Below are positions 25,349 to 33,516 of a stretch of DNA of 64,000 nucleotides, one piece after another (the stretch's first letter is position 1; each line of letters starts with the position of its first letter). Both the position numbers and the translations under genes were made by a program. The stretch comes from Thiotrichaceae bacterium (lineage in GTDB: Bacteria; Pseudomonadota; Gammaproteobacteria; Beggiatoales; Beggiatoaceae), in NCBI GenBank assembly GCA_011391085.1, contig JAABRD010000002.1, positions 1-64,000 on the forward strand. The letters run 5' to 3'. Under the pieces are notes generated by a model. It searched no databases. It saw only the letters and a list, made by a program, of their open reading frames with translations, and was not told the DNA's origin.

Positions 25349-26065
25349 ATGAAAAAGATAGCCCTTTTTGTAGAAGGACAGACTGAACAATTTTTTGTAA
25401 GTAAACTGTTACAAGAAATTGCCGGGCAGAAAAATATTTCGGTTACTTTATATCAGCTACGTGGAGGTAGTAAATCTCCAAAACAGCAAATACCGGTCTC
25501 AAACAGCCTATATTCCTCGCAATCACCAATAGCTACCCATGCGGTGTTAATTTATGATTGTGGTAATGATGAGAAAGTAAAATCTGATATTTTAGAAGAA
25601 GGTCCCAGTTTGAAAGCGCAGGGATATAGCAGAATTTTAGGGATTAGAGATTTATTTCCACTGTTACGCACGGAATTGACTAGGCTGGAAAGAGGTTTAA
25701 AATTTATTCCACCTCACTATCAACCACTGCCACTTCCGCATGACATTATTGTAGCAGTCATGGAAATAGAAGCGTGGTTTTTAGCAGAGTGTCATCATTA
25801 CAGTTGCATCGATGCGAATTTGTCGCCATCACTCATTACGTCACGATTAGGTTTTAATCCAGATGTTGAGGACATGACTCTAAGACGACATCCGTCCCAA
25901 GATTTAGATGATATTTATCATCTCGTCGGTAAAGCTTATAAAAAGGAGAAAAAACAGGTACAAAGGACCGTGGAATGTCTTGATTATGCGGAGATATACT
26001 TGAATCCTAAATTGACACAATTGACCGAGTTGATCAAACAGATTGATGCGTTTATGGGAGTTTGA
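25349..26065 (+). CDS. DUF4276-like (TOPRIM-type) protein, second cassette gene
   Basis: A 238-aa protein. The N-terminus KKIALFVEGQTEQFFVSKL carries the VEGxTE motif of DUF4276/TOPRIM-type nucleases (catalytic glutamate), followed by HAVLIYDCGNDEKVKSD (acidic cluster) and IIVAVMEIEAWFLAECHHY, the (M)ExEAWFLA block typical of DUF4276. It follows the ATPase closely on the same strand. In known pairs such a protein is the nuclease effector held or activated by the ATPase; here that is inferred. Domain assignment is by eye and the sequence is diverged. Confidence 0.65.
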   Translation: MKKIALFVEGQTEQFFVSKLLQEIAGQKNISVTLYQLRGGSKSPKQQIPVSNSLYSSQSPIATHAVLIYDCGNDEKVKSDILEEGPSLKAQGYSRILGIRDLFPLLRTELTRLERGLKFIPPHYQPLPLPHDIIVAVMEIEAWFLAECHHYSCIDANLSPSLITSRLGFNPDVEDMTLRRHPSQDLDDIYHLVGKAYKKEKKQVQRTVECLDYAEIYLNPKLTQLTELIKQIDAFMGV

Positions 26066-26104
26066 AAAATTAGTATTATCAAAAGATATATTGCAACGCC
26101 AATA

Positions 26105-26866
26105 ATGAACGACAACAAACATGAAAACTATGAATTACTGAATTTGATTGGCTACGGATTAGCAAAATTCGGAATGACTTTTGTCAGAGAGTTTAAGTTT
26201 AAAACAAAAACAGCCTTTTACCAATATTTGGTAGAATCAAGAATTGCGGGAACCACAGGAACAGTGAAAAATCGCCAAGACCTGTTTGACCCATTCTTTA
26301 ATAACGGCAGAAAAGGTTGGTGGCAAAAAGGCAACGCCTATATTCATAGAAAAATCTTGATTGACTCACTATTTGGCAATTTGGACGTGCTGCAATTCGC
26401 TGGAATGATCAAAGTCCACCTTGACAGTCAATTAGGGGAAGAGGAAAAACATATCGTCATCAGTCCGCTGATGAAAAGCCGATTTAAGCAACTCCAAATG
26501 ACTGGACAAGAAGCCGAACTTTATTTTTTGAATAATTACCAAAATATCGAAACTTTTTCCAATGGTGTACTTGATGACGCAAGATTATATGGAGATGGCT
26601 ATGATTTTCAAGTTCAAGTCTCTGAAAAGTATTTTTTAGTTGAAATAAAAGGTGTTCGCGGACTGTTAGGAAAAATCAGACTGACAGAAAATGAATTTTT
26701 AAAAGCCAGTGAGTATCAAGATGAGTACAGTTTGGTGGTGGTCAGCAATCTGATACAGCTTCCTAAAATGACAGTGGTATTCAATCCGCTGGCCAATTTG
26801 GAATTAACCAAACAAGTTGTTACTCAAAAACAAACTACTTATCATTCGGAATTTATATCTTGGTAG
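26105..26866 (+). CDS. DUF3883-domain protein, third cassette gene
   Basis: A 253-aa protein. The C-terminal part (about residues 150-230) matches the DUF3883 pattern: ARLYGDGYDFQVQ, YFLVEIKGVRG, then IRLTENEFLKASEYQDEYSL and VVVSNL. DUF3883 has a PD-(D/E)XK-like fold (D in GYDF, E-x-K in VEIKG) and often sits at the end of helicases or McrBC-like restriction proteins. The N-terminal 130 residues (FKFKTKTAFYQYLVESRIAG, RKGWWQKGNAYIHRKIL) are not recognised and could bind DNA. It starts 39 bp after the TOPRIM-like gene. Confidence 0.7.
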   Translation: MNDNKHENYELLNLIGYGLAKFGMTFVREFKFKTKTAFYQYLVESRIAGTTGTVKNRQDLFDPFFNNGRKGWWQKGNAYIHRKILIDSLFGNLDVLQFAGMIKVHLDSQLGEEEKHIVISPLMKSRFKQLQMTGQEAELYFLNNYQNIETFSNGVLDDARLYGDGYDFQVQVSEKYFLVEIKGVRGLLGKIRLTENEFLKASEYQDEYSLVVVSNLIQLPKMTVVFNPLANLELTKQVVTQKQTTYHSEFISW

Positions 26867-26946
26867 TTAGAGAATATAGGGTAGTGCCTTACCTCTTCCC
26901 AAAATGATGTTCTCGTGTTAAACTCACTTAATGGAAAAACAAACAA

Positions 26947-27721
26947 ATGTTGTTAAAAAGTATTTACCTAGAAAACCTCTTATCCTATGCCACCGGCATG
27001 GAACGCCTAGAGTTGGGGCCCTTAAACGTCCTCATTGGACCTAATGCGTCTGGCAAATCTAACTTGATTGAAGCTATCTCCTTGTTGGCCGCGGCGCCCA
27101 GGGACTTATTGGCGCCCATTCAGGACAGCACCCCGCCTACCTCAACGGGCTGATTTACCGGACGATTTTCTACTGGAAAGTGCCGGCAATTTAGGCTTGG
27201 TCGTGAATAATTTGCGCAACCGCCCAGCGACTAAGAAACGGTTATTGGAATTACTCCAAAAATTTTATGGTGGCGTAGAAGATATAATAACTCAAACACA
27301 GGGAAATACTATTCAAGTCTTCTTTCATGAAACCGGTTTGCGGGAACCCGTTCCTGCGACTAGATTATCAGATGGCACCCTACGCTATCTGTGTTTGTTA
27401 ACTATTTTGTGTCATCCGACGCCGCCACCTCTGATTTGTTTGGAAGAACCCGAATTGGGAATACATCCTGATATTCTACCAACGATAGCTGAGTTGCTTC
27501 AGGAATGTGCGGAACGTACACAACTCATTGTTACCACCCATTCTGAAATTATCGTGGATGTCCTTACTGACATGCCAGAGGCGGTCATTGTTTGTGAAAA
27601 GGATAGTGAACAAGGGACACAACTGAAACGCTTAGTAAAAGCAGAACTCGAGGTGTGGTTAAAAGACTATTCACTTGGACATTTGTGGCGCAGTGGTGAA
27701 ATTGGAGGTAATCGCTGGTGA
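26947..27721 (+). pseudogene. Second AAA ATPase (COG4637-like), internal deletion and frameshift
   Basis: Two frames give the two ends of one ATPase. 26947-27125 reads MLLKSIYLENLLSYATGMER and LNVLIGPNASGKSNLIEAIS (Walker A), LLAAAPRDLLAPI. From about 27150 another frame reads DDFLLESAGNLGLVVNNLRN, then SDGTLRYLCLLTILCH (signature-like), LICLEEPELGIHPD (Walker B) and TQLIVTTHSEIIVDVL. Intact relatives have roughly 150 more residues between the parts, so an internal deletion plus frame change has destroyed the gene. Its last bases overlap the next, similarly deleted, DUF4276 gene. Confidence 0.8.
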
Positions 27722-27920
27722 GTATACATATTTATGTGAAAGGTGGGGGGACGAGAATAGGACCCTAGCGGCCACCCGGCAATCCAAGACGAAAGGGGAA
27801 TATCATAAAACGAAACCTGGTTTTGCCCTTTTGGAACGGCTTGACCCGAAGAAAGTGGGGCGTGCTTCCCCGCAGGCAAAGCGTTTATTTCCATTTTTAA
27901 ATCGGAATTTTGTATGTTAA
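27718..27920 (+). pseudogene. DUF4276 protein, deleted and frameshifted
   Basis: GTG 27718 overlaps the ATPase stop and reads VSIHIYVKGGG, the DUF4276 start, but a G-run at 27744-27749 shifts the frame. The next frame continues GDENRTL and then jumps to the C-terminal end AATRQSKTKGEYHKTKPGF, ALLERLDPKKVGRASPQAKR, LFPFLNRNFVC. The whole middle, including the EAWFLA block, is missing. With the preceding gene it forms a decayed ATPase-DUF4276 pair. Confidence 0.75.
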
Positions 27921-27993
27921 ACCTAAATAACTGTTGGATGGTATTGTTTCAAAGACCATTCATAGCAAAAGAAACAAGAGAAACCAAACAGAT

Positions 27994-28269
27994 ATGGCAA
28001 ACTGGACGGTTAAATTCAAAAATTCCAAAGTCATTCAAGGATTGCCTAATAATCTCAAGCCCAGATTAATCGCCCTCATTCGACAATTGGAAGAATTTGG
28101 GCCAGTCAGAGGAAACTTGCCTAATTATAGCAAATTAGGAAAAGACAGGCACCATGGTCATTTAAAAAAGGGACGACCAACCTATGTGGTAGTTTGGAAG
28201 GTGATTGATCAGAACAACAAAATTATTGAAATAGAGTATATTGGTACTCACGAGAAGGCACCCTACTAG
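27994..28269 (+). CDS. RelE-like toxin
   Basis: A 91-aa protein, MANWTVKFKNSKVIQGLPNN, then RLIALIRQLEEFGPVRGNLP, YSKLGKDRHHGHLKKGRPTY and VVVWKVIDQNNKIIEIEYIG. This is the RelE/HigB fold, with a basic strand (K.RHHGHLKKGR) in the usual catalytic surface and the IEIEYIGTHEKAPY ending typical of the family. An XRE-type gene follows 32 bp downstream, a toxin-first module like higBA. It probably cleaves ribosome-bound mRNA. ATG 27994 is preferred over 27934, since family similarity starts there. Confidence 0.8.
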   Translation: MANWTVKFKNSKVIQGLPNNLKPRLIALIRQLEEFGPVRGNLPNYSKLGKDRHHGHLKKGRPTYVVVWKVIDQNNKIIEIEYIGTHEKAPY

Positions 28270-28301
28270 AAAGTTTTAAGAAACGCATCAGGTGAACCAT
28301 T

Positions 28302-28631
28302 ATGGATAGCAGAAGAGAACCAAGTGACAAATTGATGGCATTGAGTTTTATAAATTCAGTAGATCGCCCCCAGTCTCGACGAGACCATGAAGAGATTGCC
28401 ATTCCATGGCGAAAGGCTTTTCCAGAGGTAACCGATGACCTCTTACCTGGGTTTACTCTCAAAGGCACACGGCAACTGGCGGGGTTAACTCAACAGCAAT
28501 TGGCCAACCAAGTGGGCGTGTCACGTTCCCAAATTTCAGCACTAGAAAACGGAAAACAATCTATCCAGCAGGAACTCGCCAAAAAATTGGCCAAGGTGTT
28601 TAAGGTCAACTATCGGTTGTTTCTGGCCTAG
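28302..28631 (+). CDS. XRE-family antitoxin
   Basis: A 109-aa protein. Residues about 50-105 are a helix-turn-helix: FTLKGTRQLAGLTQQQLANQ, VGVSRSQISALENGKQSIQQ, ELAKKLAKVFKVNYRLFLA. The N-terminal 50 residues (RREPSDKLMALSFINSVDRP) should contact the toxin encoded just upstream. The pair would be autoregulated through this domain. AGGTGA lies about 8 bp before ATG 28302. The module sits between two DUF4276 remnants, so it arrived in or outlived a decaying island. Confidence 0.85.
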   Translation: MDSRREPSDKLMALSFINSVDRPQSRRDHEEIAIPWRKAFPEVTDDLLPGFTLKGTRQLAGLTQQQLANQVGVSRSQISALENGKQSIQQELAKKLAKVFKVNYRLFLA

Positions 28632-28663
28632 TAATCAATCTGAGAGGGGTTTGAGGCATTCAA

Positions 28664-28991
28664 AGTGGCCCCACACGGCTGTCTAAAACGAAAGGGGAAT
28701 ATCATAAAACGAAACATGGTTTTGCCCTTTTGGAACGGTTTGACCCTAAGAAAGTGGGGCGGATGTCACGACATGCACAACGATTGTTTAGCTTTTTGGG
28801 TAGTGATGCAATGTGGGTGATATGTTTACCCTCACCCCCGGCCCCTCTCCCTACGGGCGTGGGGGGAACGGCGGCACCAGTGGTTTTCTCCCCACGCCCG
28901 TAGGGAGAGGGGCCGGGGGTGAGGGCAACTCTTATGAATATCACCCACATTGCATCACTACCCCTTTTTGAATAAAGACTTTTCGTGTTAA
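28664..28991 (+). pseudogene. Third DUF4276 tail, split by a MITE
   Basis: 28685-28798 reads SKTKGEYHKTKHGFALLERF, DPKKVGRMSRHAQRLFSFL, nearly the same as the tail at 27786-27908. The frame is then cut by a 164-bp MITE and resumes at 28971 as NKDFSC and stop, matching NRNFVC of the other copy. Nothing of the rest of the gene is present. The two copies are also very similar as DNA. Confidence 0.8.
28799..28962. mobile_element. MITE type 1, copy c, inside a DUF4276 tail
   Basis: Left GGTAGTGATGCAATGTGGGT, right ending ACATTGCATCACTACC, with a long internal stem on CCCTCACCCCCGGCCCCTCT. Flanks are GCTTTTTG and CCTTTTTG (7 of 8 identical). The uninterrupted relative at 27890-27919 shows exactly where the insertion fell. 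Confidence 0.88.
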
Positions 28992-29116
28992 AACACATTT
29001 TGACAAGAGATCAAATCCACAGAGTTTTGAAAATTTCATATCTCAACCAATTGACCTTTTTCAAAGCGACGCTTTGAACTCCTGTATTTAACAACTATAA
29101 TAACGAGAACAACACC

Positions 29117-30292
29117 TTGACTGGAATCACTATACTAGGCGCCACGGGCACGATTGGACTTAATACCCTCAATGTTATTAGTCAACATCGAGAAAAATTT
29201 GACGTCATCGCCCTAACCGCCCATAATAATGTCGACGGCTTACTTGCCCAATGTTTGGAATGGTCACCACGGTATGCGGTCATGGTCAATCCGCACGCGG
29301 CGCAACAATTGGAACTGGCTTTGCAACAAGCCCATTCGTCAGTGCAAGTGTTGACTGGCGTGGAAGGTTTGATGCAAGTCGCGACCTTGCCAGAAGTTCA
29401 AGCCGTCATGGCAGCTATCGTTGGTAGCGCAGGACTCTTGCCGACTTTAGCGGCGGCGACGGTGGGCAAACGGATTTTATTGGCAAATAAAGAAGCATTG
29501 GTGATGTCTGGGCAATTGTTCATGGATGCCATCCATCAAAGTGGCGCGGAATTATTGCCAATTGACAGTGAACACAATGCCATCTTTCAATGTTTACCGT
29601 TGACGTTTCGACGGACGCAGGGATTGGAGGAGGTGGGAGTCAAGCGCATTTTATTAACGGCGTCAGGCGGACCTTTTCGTACCTATCCATTGGCAAAATT
29701 GGAGAGTGTTACGCCAGAACAAGCGGTGGCCCATCCCAATTGGAAAATGGGGCGAAAGATTTCGGTGGACTCGGCGACCATGATGAATAAAGGTTTAGAG
29801 GTGATTGAAGCCTGTTGGTTATTTGCTACGACTCCCAATCAGGTAGAAGTGGTCATTCATCCTCAAAGTATTATTCATTCGATGGTAGAATATTTAGACG
29901 GTTCCGTGTTGGCACAATTGGGCAATCCCGATATGCGAACCCCGATTGCCCACGCTTTGGCTTGGCCCAAACGTATCACGTCTGGGGTGCCTAGTTTAGA
30001 CTTGACACAAATTGCTAAGTTAGAATTTGAACCAATAGACATGACTAGATTTCCTTGTTTGCGACTGGCTTATCAAGCTATGCAAGCTGGTGGAACTGCC
30101 ACTGCAATATTGAATGCGGCCAATGAAATTGCGGTGCAGGCTTTTTTGGAAAAACGGTTGCAGTTTACCGCGATACCTGAAGTTATTGAAAAAACTTTGT
30201 CGGCTGTAACGGGCCGTCATGCTTCTCATTTGGGGATGATATTGGAAGATGATGCTCATGCTCGTGAAGTAGCTAGCAACTTTACCGGCTAA
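29117..30292 (+). CDS. dxr: 1-deoxy-D-xylulose 5-phosphate reductoisomerase
   Basis: A 391-aa enzyme of the MEP isoprenoid pathway. It has the NADPH-binding start [20 protein letters not shown], the [16 protein letters not shown] block, [14 protein letters not shown] with metal ligands, [29 protein letters not shown] and the [12 protein letters not shown] region. There is no ATG near the start; TTG 29117 fits the family beginning. The stop (ACCGGCTAA) lies in a hairpin repeat, so the last residues (NFTG) come from repeat DNA. In relatives it follows cdsA directly. Confidence 0.96.
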   Translation: MTGITILGATGTIGLNTLNVISQHREKFDVIALTAHNNVDGLLAQCLEWSPRYAVMVNPHAAQQLELALQQAHSSVQVLTGVEGLMQVATLPEVQAVMAAIVGSAGLLPTLAAATVGKRILLANKEALVMSGQLFMDAIHQSGAELLPIDSEHNAIFQCLPLTFRRTQGLEEVGVKRILLTASGGPFRTYPLAKLESVTPEQAVAHPNWKMGRKISVDSATMMNKGLEVIEACWLFATTPNQVEVVIHPQSIIHSMVEYLDGSVLAQLGNPDMRTPIAHALAWPKRITSGVPSLDLTQIAKLEFEPIDMTRFPCLRLAYQAMQAGGTATAILNAANEIAVQAFLEKRLQFTAIPEVIEKTLSAVTGRHASHLGMILEDDAHAREVASNFTG

Positions 30293-30358
30293 AGCCTCTA
30301 GTCCGGTAAAACCGGTAAAACCGGTAAATGGTGCTGGACTGGAGGCTTTAGCCGGTAA
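30283..30358. repeat. CCGGCTAAAGCCTCTAGTCC hairpin with GGTAAAACC run
   Basis: Two inverted copies of the common repeat flank three tandem copies of the 9-bp unit CCGGTAAAA. The left arm overlaps the dxr stop codon. Confidence 0.85.
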
Positions 30359-30396
30359 CTTATGAAAACGGAAATATACAATAGTTGAATATAAAT

Positions 30397-31611
30397 ATGG
30401 TAACATTGGTAATCACCTACCTACTCGCTGTTCTTATCCTTGGTGTCCTCGTGACGGTCCATGTGTTTGGATGTGCCTGGGTAGCACACCGATTAGGCGT
30501 AAAAGTCCTCCGCGTCTCCATCGGCTTTGGGCCAACCCTTTGGTTGCGCCACTATGGTAAAGATAAAACGGAATTTGCCATGGCGGCGATACCTACCGGT
30601 GGCTATGTCAAGATGCTTGATGAACGTGAGGGAGAAGTGGCTACCGAGGAGTTACCTCGAGTTTTTAATCGGCAATCTTTAAAAGTACGTACTGCCATTG
30701 TGATAGCAGGCCCGCTCTTTAATTTCTTATTTGCTATCTTGGTTTATACCATGATATATTATATGATTGGTATCACGGGCATGAAAGCGCTTATTGGTGA
30801 AGTCACTCCTCATAGCCTCGCCGACCAAGCTGGCTTTCGGGCAGGCTCTCAAATTTTCGCCGTTAACGGTGAACCTACCGCTAGCTGGGACAGTGTCATT
30901 CAAGCGACGGTGGAAAACTTAGTACATGATAAGAAACAATTAACTTTCTCGGTGTTACCTCCCCTTAATTCTCCACGTAAGCAGGGAGAAGAGGTGAGGA
31001 ATTACCAGAACCTTTCTTTGAATCTACAAAGTATCACCATTGATGAGGTGGCCAAAAAAGATTTTTTAGGTAAAGTCGGTATGTATCCTCTCTGCCCGCC
31101 ACCGTCGGCGCTGATTAGCGAGATTCTCCCTGGCAGTCCTGCACAAACTGACGGGCAGGGTCGTGGGACGCAGAACTGTTTCATCACCAACGACCAGTTG
31201 ATTACGGAACAGTATGGTTTCTGGAGAGCCTTGCGCGAGGGCTTGGCACAAACTGGGGAAATGAGTCTCTTGACTTTACGAATCCTGGGTAACCTGTTGA
31301 CTTTGCAGGTATCTCCTAAGAACATCAGCATTGCTAAGTATGTAGGCAAATCAACACAGGGGGGAATAGTCACGTTTTTGACCTTCTTAGGATTCGTGAG
31401 TGTCAGTTTAGCAGTCCTCCATCTATTGCCTATACCTTCCCTCAGTGGTGGCTATCTGCTATTTTATCTGATTGAATTTATTAAAGGTAAGCCACAGACG
31501 GAAAGAACTGAATTTGGGTTACGACTAGTTCTTTTCCTTCTAACCGTTTTTCTCTTTAGTCTATTGGGATTGGCTGTATTTAATGACTTGGGCGGGCTGT
31601 TTTCCGGCTAA
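30397..31611 (+). CDS. RseP-like protein without catalytic residues (pseudoprotease)
   Basis: A 404-aa site-2-protease-like membrane protein, clearly a paralogue of the intact RseP at 31984. The zinc motif HExxH is HVFGC here (E23V, H26C), and the second-site motif PLLDGGH is PSLSGGY. The PDZ2 domain is almost gone (SALISEILPGSPAQTDGQGR runs straight into the third membrane region) and GPLS before the last part is lost. Yet there is no stop or frameshift in 405 codons. It cannot be a zinc protease. It may be a regulator or decoy of RseP, or a young pseudogene. ATG 30397 matches the start of the intact copy. Confidence 0.85.
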   Translation: MVTLVITYLLAVLILGVLVTVHVFGCAWVAHRLGVKVLRVSIGFGPTLWLRHYGKDKTEFAMAAIPTGGYVKMLDEREGEVATEELPRVFNRQSLKVRTAIVIAGPLFNFLFAILVYTMIYYMIGITGMKALIGEVTPHSLADQAGFRAGSQIFAVNGEPTASWDSVIQATVENLVHDKKQLTFSVLPPLNSPRKQGEEVRNYQNLSLNLQSITIDEVAKKDFLGKVGMYPLCPPPSALISEILPGSPAQTDGQGRGTQNCFITNDQLITEQYGFWRALREGLAQTGEMSLLTLRILGNLLTLQVSPKNISIAKYVGKSTQGGIVTFLTFLGFVSVSLAVLHLLPIPSLSGGYLLFYLIEFIKGKPQTERTEFGLRLVLFLLTVFLFSLLGLAVFNDLGGLFSG

Positions 31612-31612
31612 T

Positions 31613-31913
31613 CTGGTCCTCATTGGCATCCTAAGTGACGGTCCATGAGTTCGGACACGCTTGGGTAGCGCACCGATTAGGCGTAAAAGTACTTCGCTTC
31701 TCCATTGGATTTGGACCGGCCCTCTGGATGCGCCACTATGGCAAGGATAACATCGAACTGGTCATTGCAACCATACCCGTTGGCGGATATGTAAAAATGC
31801 AGGATCAACGGGAAGGGGAGGTAACGGCTGAGGAATTGCCTAGAGCGTTTAATCGCCAATCTATAAAAGTCCGGACGGCTATTGTCGTGGCAGGGCCTCT
31901 GTTTAACTTCATC
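31613..31913 (+). pseudogene. RseP fragment, N-terminal part
   Basis: Starting near 31613 the DNA matches the rseP N-terminus with a one-base insertion before GTG 31635. It then reads VTVHEFGHAWVAHRLGVKVL, IGFGPALWMRHYGKDN, GGYVKMQDQREGEV and ends in AGPLFNF at about 31911, where it joins unrelated sequence. The HEFGH zinc motif is intact, so this copy was once functional or came from one that was. It lies between the dead and the intact copies. Confidence 0.8.
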
Positions 31914-31983
31914 CAGTCTCGCACGACTTCCGGACCCGCACGATTGTCATTATTCATTATTCATTATCCACTATCCTTTAACA

Positions 31984-33333
31984 ATGGTTACCATACTCAC
32001 ATTCATATTTGCCTTTATCCTCCTCATCAGCATCCTAGTTGCGGTCCACGAATCTGGCCATGCCTGGGTGGCCCACCGTCTCGGCGTCAAAGTCTTACGT
32101 TTCTCCATTGGCTTTGGACCAGCCTTATGGAAAGGTCATTATGGCAAAGACCGCACCGAATTTGTCATTGCCGCCGTACCGTTAGGCGGTTACGTGAAAA
32201 TGTTAGATGAACGAGAAGACGAAGTGGCCCCTGAAGAATTACCCAGGGCGTTTAATCGCCAGCCGTTAAAGGTGCGCACCGCCATCGTTGTAGCAGGCCC
32301 CCTGTTCAACTATTTGTTTGCCATCCTCGCCTATAGTCTGGTATATATGATCGGGGTCACGGGCATGAAAGCCATGGTGGGTGAAGTCACGCCCCAAAGT
32401 GTGGCGGACCTTGCAGGGTTTCGAAATGGCCAGCAAATTGTTGCCGTCCAAGGACAGTCGGCCCTGCGTTGGGATAGTGTGATACAATCCACTTTGGAAC
32501 AGTTGTTAGATGAAAATACCCAGATAACTTACACGGTGCAAAATCCGGAAGGTCATCAATATGACTTGACTTTGAATTTGCAAGGCTTTACCATTGATGA
32601 CATTGCCAAACAGGATTTTTTGGAAAAAGTGGGAATGTCTCCTCTCCAACGTTCAGCCCCCCTGTCTGCCGTCATCAGCGAGGTGTTACCAGACAGCGCG
32701 GCCCACCGGGCGGGATTACAACCGGGTGATAAAATTGTCGCGGTGGATGGTCAGGAGGTTAAAGACTGGATACAATGGGCGGAGTATATTTCAAAACGTC
32801 CTGAAACGGAGATACAGGCTAAAATCGAACGAAACCATCAAGTCATGGAGTTAACCATTCGCCCAGATAATTATCAAGGTCAAGGGAGAATGGGGGTGAC
32901 TCACCAGAATGAATATTTTGTCACCGAAAGTTATTCTCCATGGAAATCTGTTGTTTTGGGGTTTATACGCACTTGGGATATGAGTGTGTTGACTTTACGG
33001 GTGATGGCCAAGATGTTAACTTTGCAAGTATCTCCCAAAAATATCAGTGGGCCCTTGAGTATTGCTGAATATGCAGGGAAAACGGCTTCTCTGGGAATTG
33101 CGATATTTCTGAATTTTTTGGGGCTAGTTAGCGTCAGTCTGGCCGTGATTAATTTGATGCCGGTACCATTATTGGATGGCGGACATTTGTTGACTTATGT
33201 GATTGAATTTGTTAAAGGTAGCCCACTGACAGAAGGCACCGAGAACGTTTTACAACAGCTGGGTTTTGCCCTCCTGTTAAGTTTGATGGGGTTGGCCATT
33301 TTCAATGACTTGGGACGACTGTTTGGGAGTTAA
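31984..33333 (+). CDS. rseP: RIP metalloprotease RseP
   Basis: A 449-aa site-2 zinc protease of the inner membrane that cuts the anti-sigma factor RseA in the envelope stress pathway. The zinc motif is H22-E-S-G-H26 (AVHESGHAWVAHRLGVKVL); the third ligand is in MPVPLLDGGHLL. Two PDZ domains lie between (MVGEVTPQSVADLAGFRNGQ; AVISEVLPDSAAHRAGLQPG) and NISGPLSIAEYAGK is conserved. ATG 31984 is used; upstream codons are repeat-derived. It precedes bamA, the normal order. Confidence 0.96.
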   Translation: MVTILTFIFAFILLISILVAVHESGHAWVAHRLGVKVLRFSIGFGPALWKGHYGKDRTEFVIAAVPLGGYVKMLDEREDEVAPEELPRAFNRQPLKVRTAIVVAGPLFNYLFAILAYSLVYMIGVTGMKAMVGEVTPQSVADLAGFRNGQQIVAVQGQSALRWDSVIQSTLEQLLDENTQITYTVQNPEGHQYDLTLNLQGFTIDDIAKQDFLEKVGMSPLQRSAPLSAVISEVLPDSAAHRAGLQPGDKIVAVDGQEVKDWIQWAEYISKRPETEIQAKIERNHQVMELTIRPDNYQGQGRMGVTHQNEYFVTESYSPWKSVVLGFIRTWDMSVLTLRVMAKMLTLQVSPKNISGPLSIAEYAGKTASLGIAIFLNFLGLVSVSLAVINLMPVPLLDGGHLLTYVIEFVKGSPLTEGTENVLQQLGFALLLSLMGLAIFNDLGRLFGS

Positions 33334-33343
33334 TTATAGTCGA

Positions 33344-33476
33344 AGTCCCAACACACGTTTTGAGTGGAGAATCGTCCAAAACGTGTGTTGGACTCCGTGA
33401 GTGCAAATCGTCCAAAACGTGTGTTGGACTCCGTGTGTGAAACCAGACCTGACAGGTTTTGAAAACCTGTCAGGTC
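33344..33476. repeat. CCAAAACGTGTGTTGGACTCC inverted/direct repeats and CCTGACAGG palindrome
   Basis: Three arms: AGTCCCAACACACGTTTTG (33344-33362), then TCCAAAACGTGTGTTGGACT twice in direct order. 33445-33476 is a CCTGACAGGTTTT / AAAACCTGTCAGG palindrome. They fill the rseP-bamA gap. Confidence 0.8.
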
Positions 33477-33516
33477 TTCTTATAATGTAATAGGCACTGA
33501 ATTTCCGATTAATAGA

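Noticed and set aside
31635-32210. 191-codon second RseP as a working protein
   Set aside because: It matches RseP only to AGPLFNF; the rest is an out-of-frame reading of the next copy's start.
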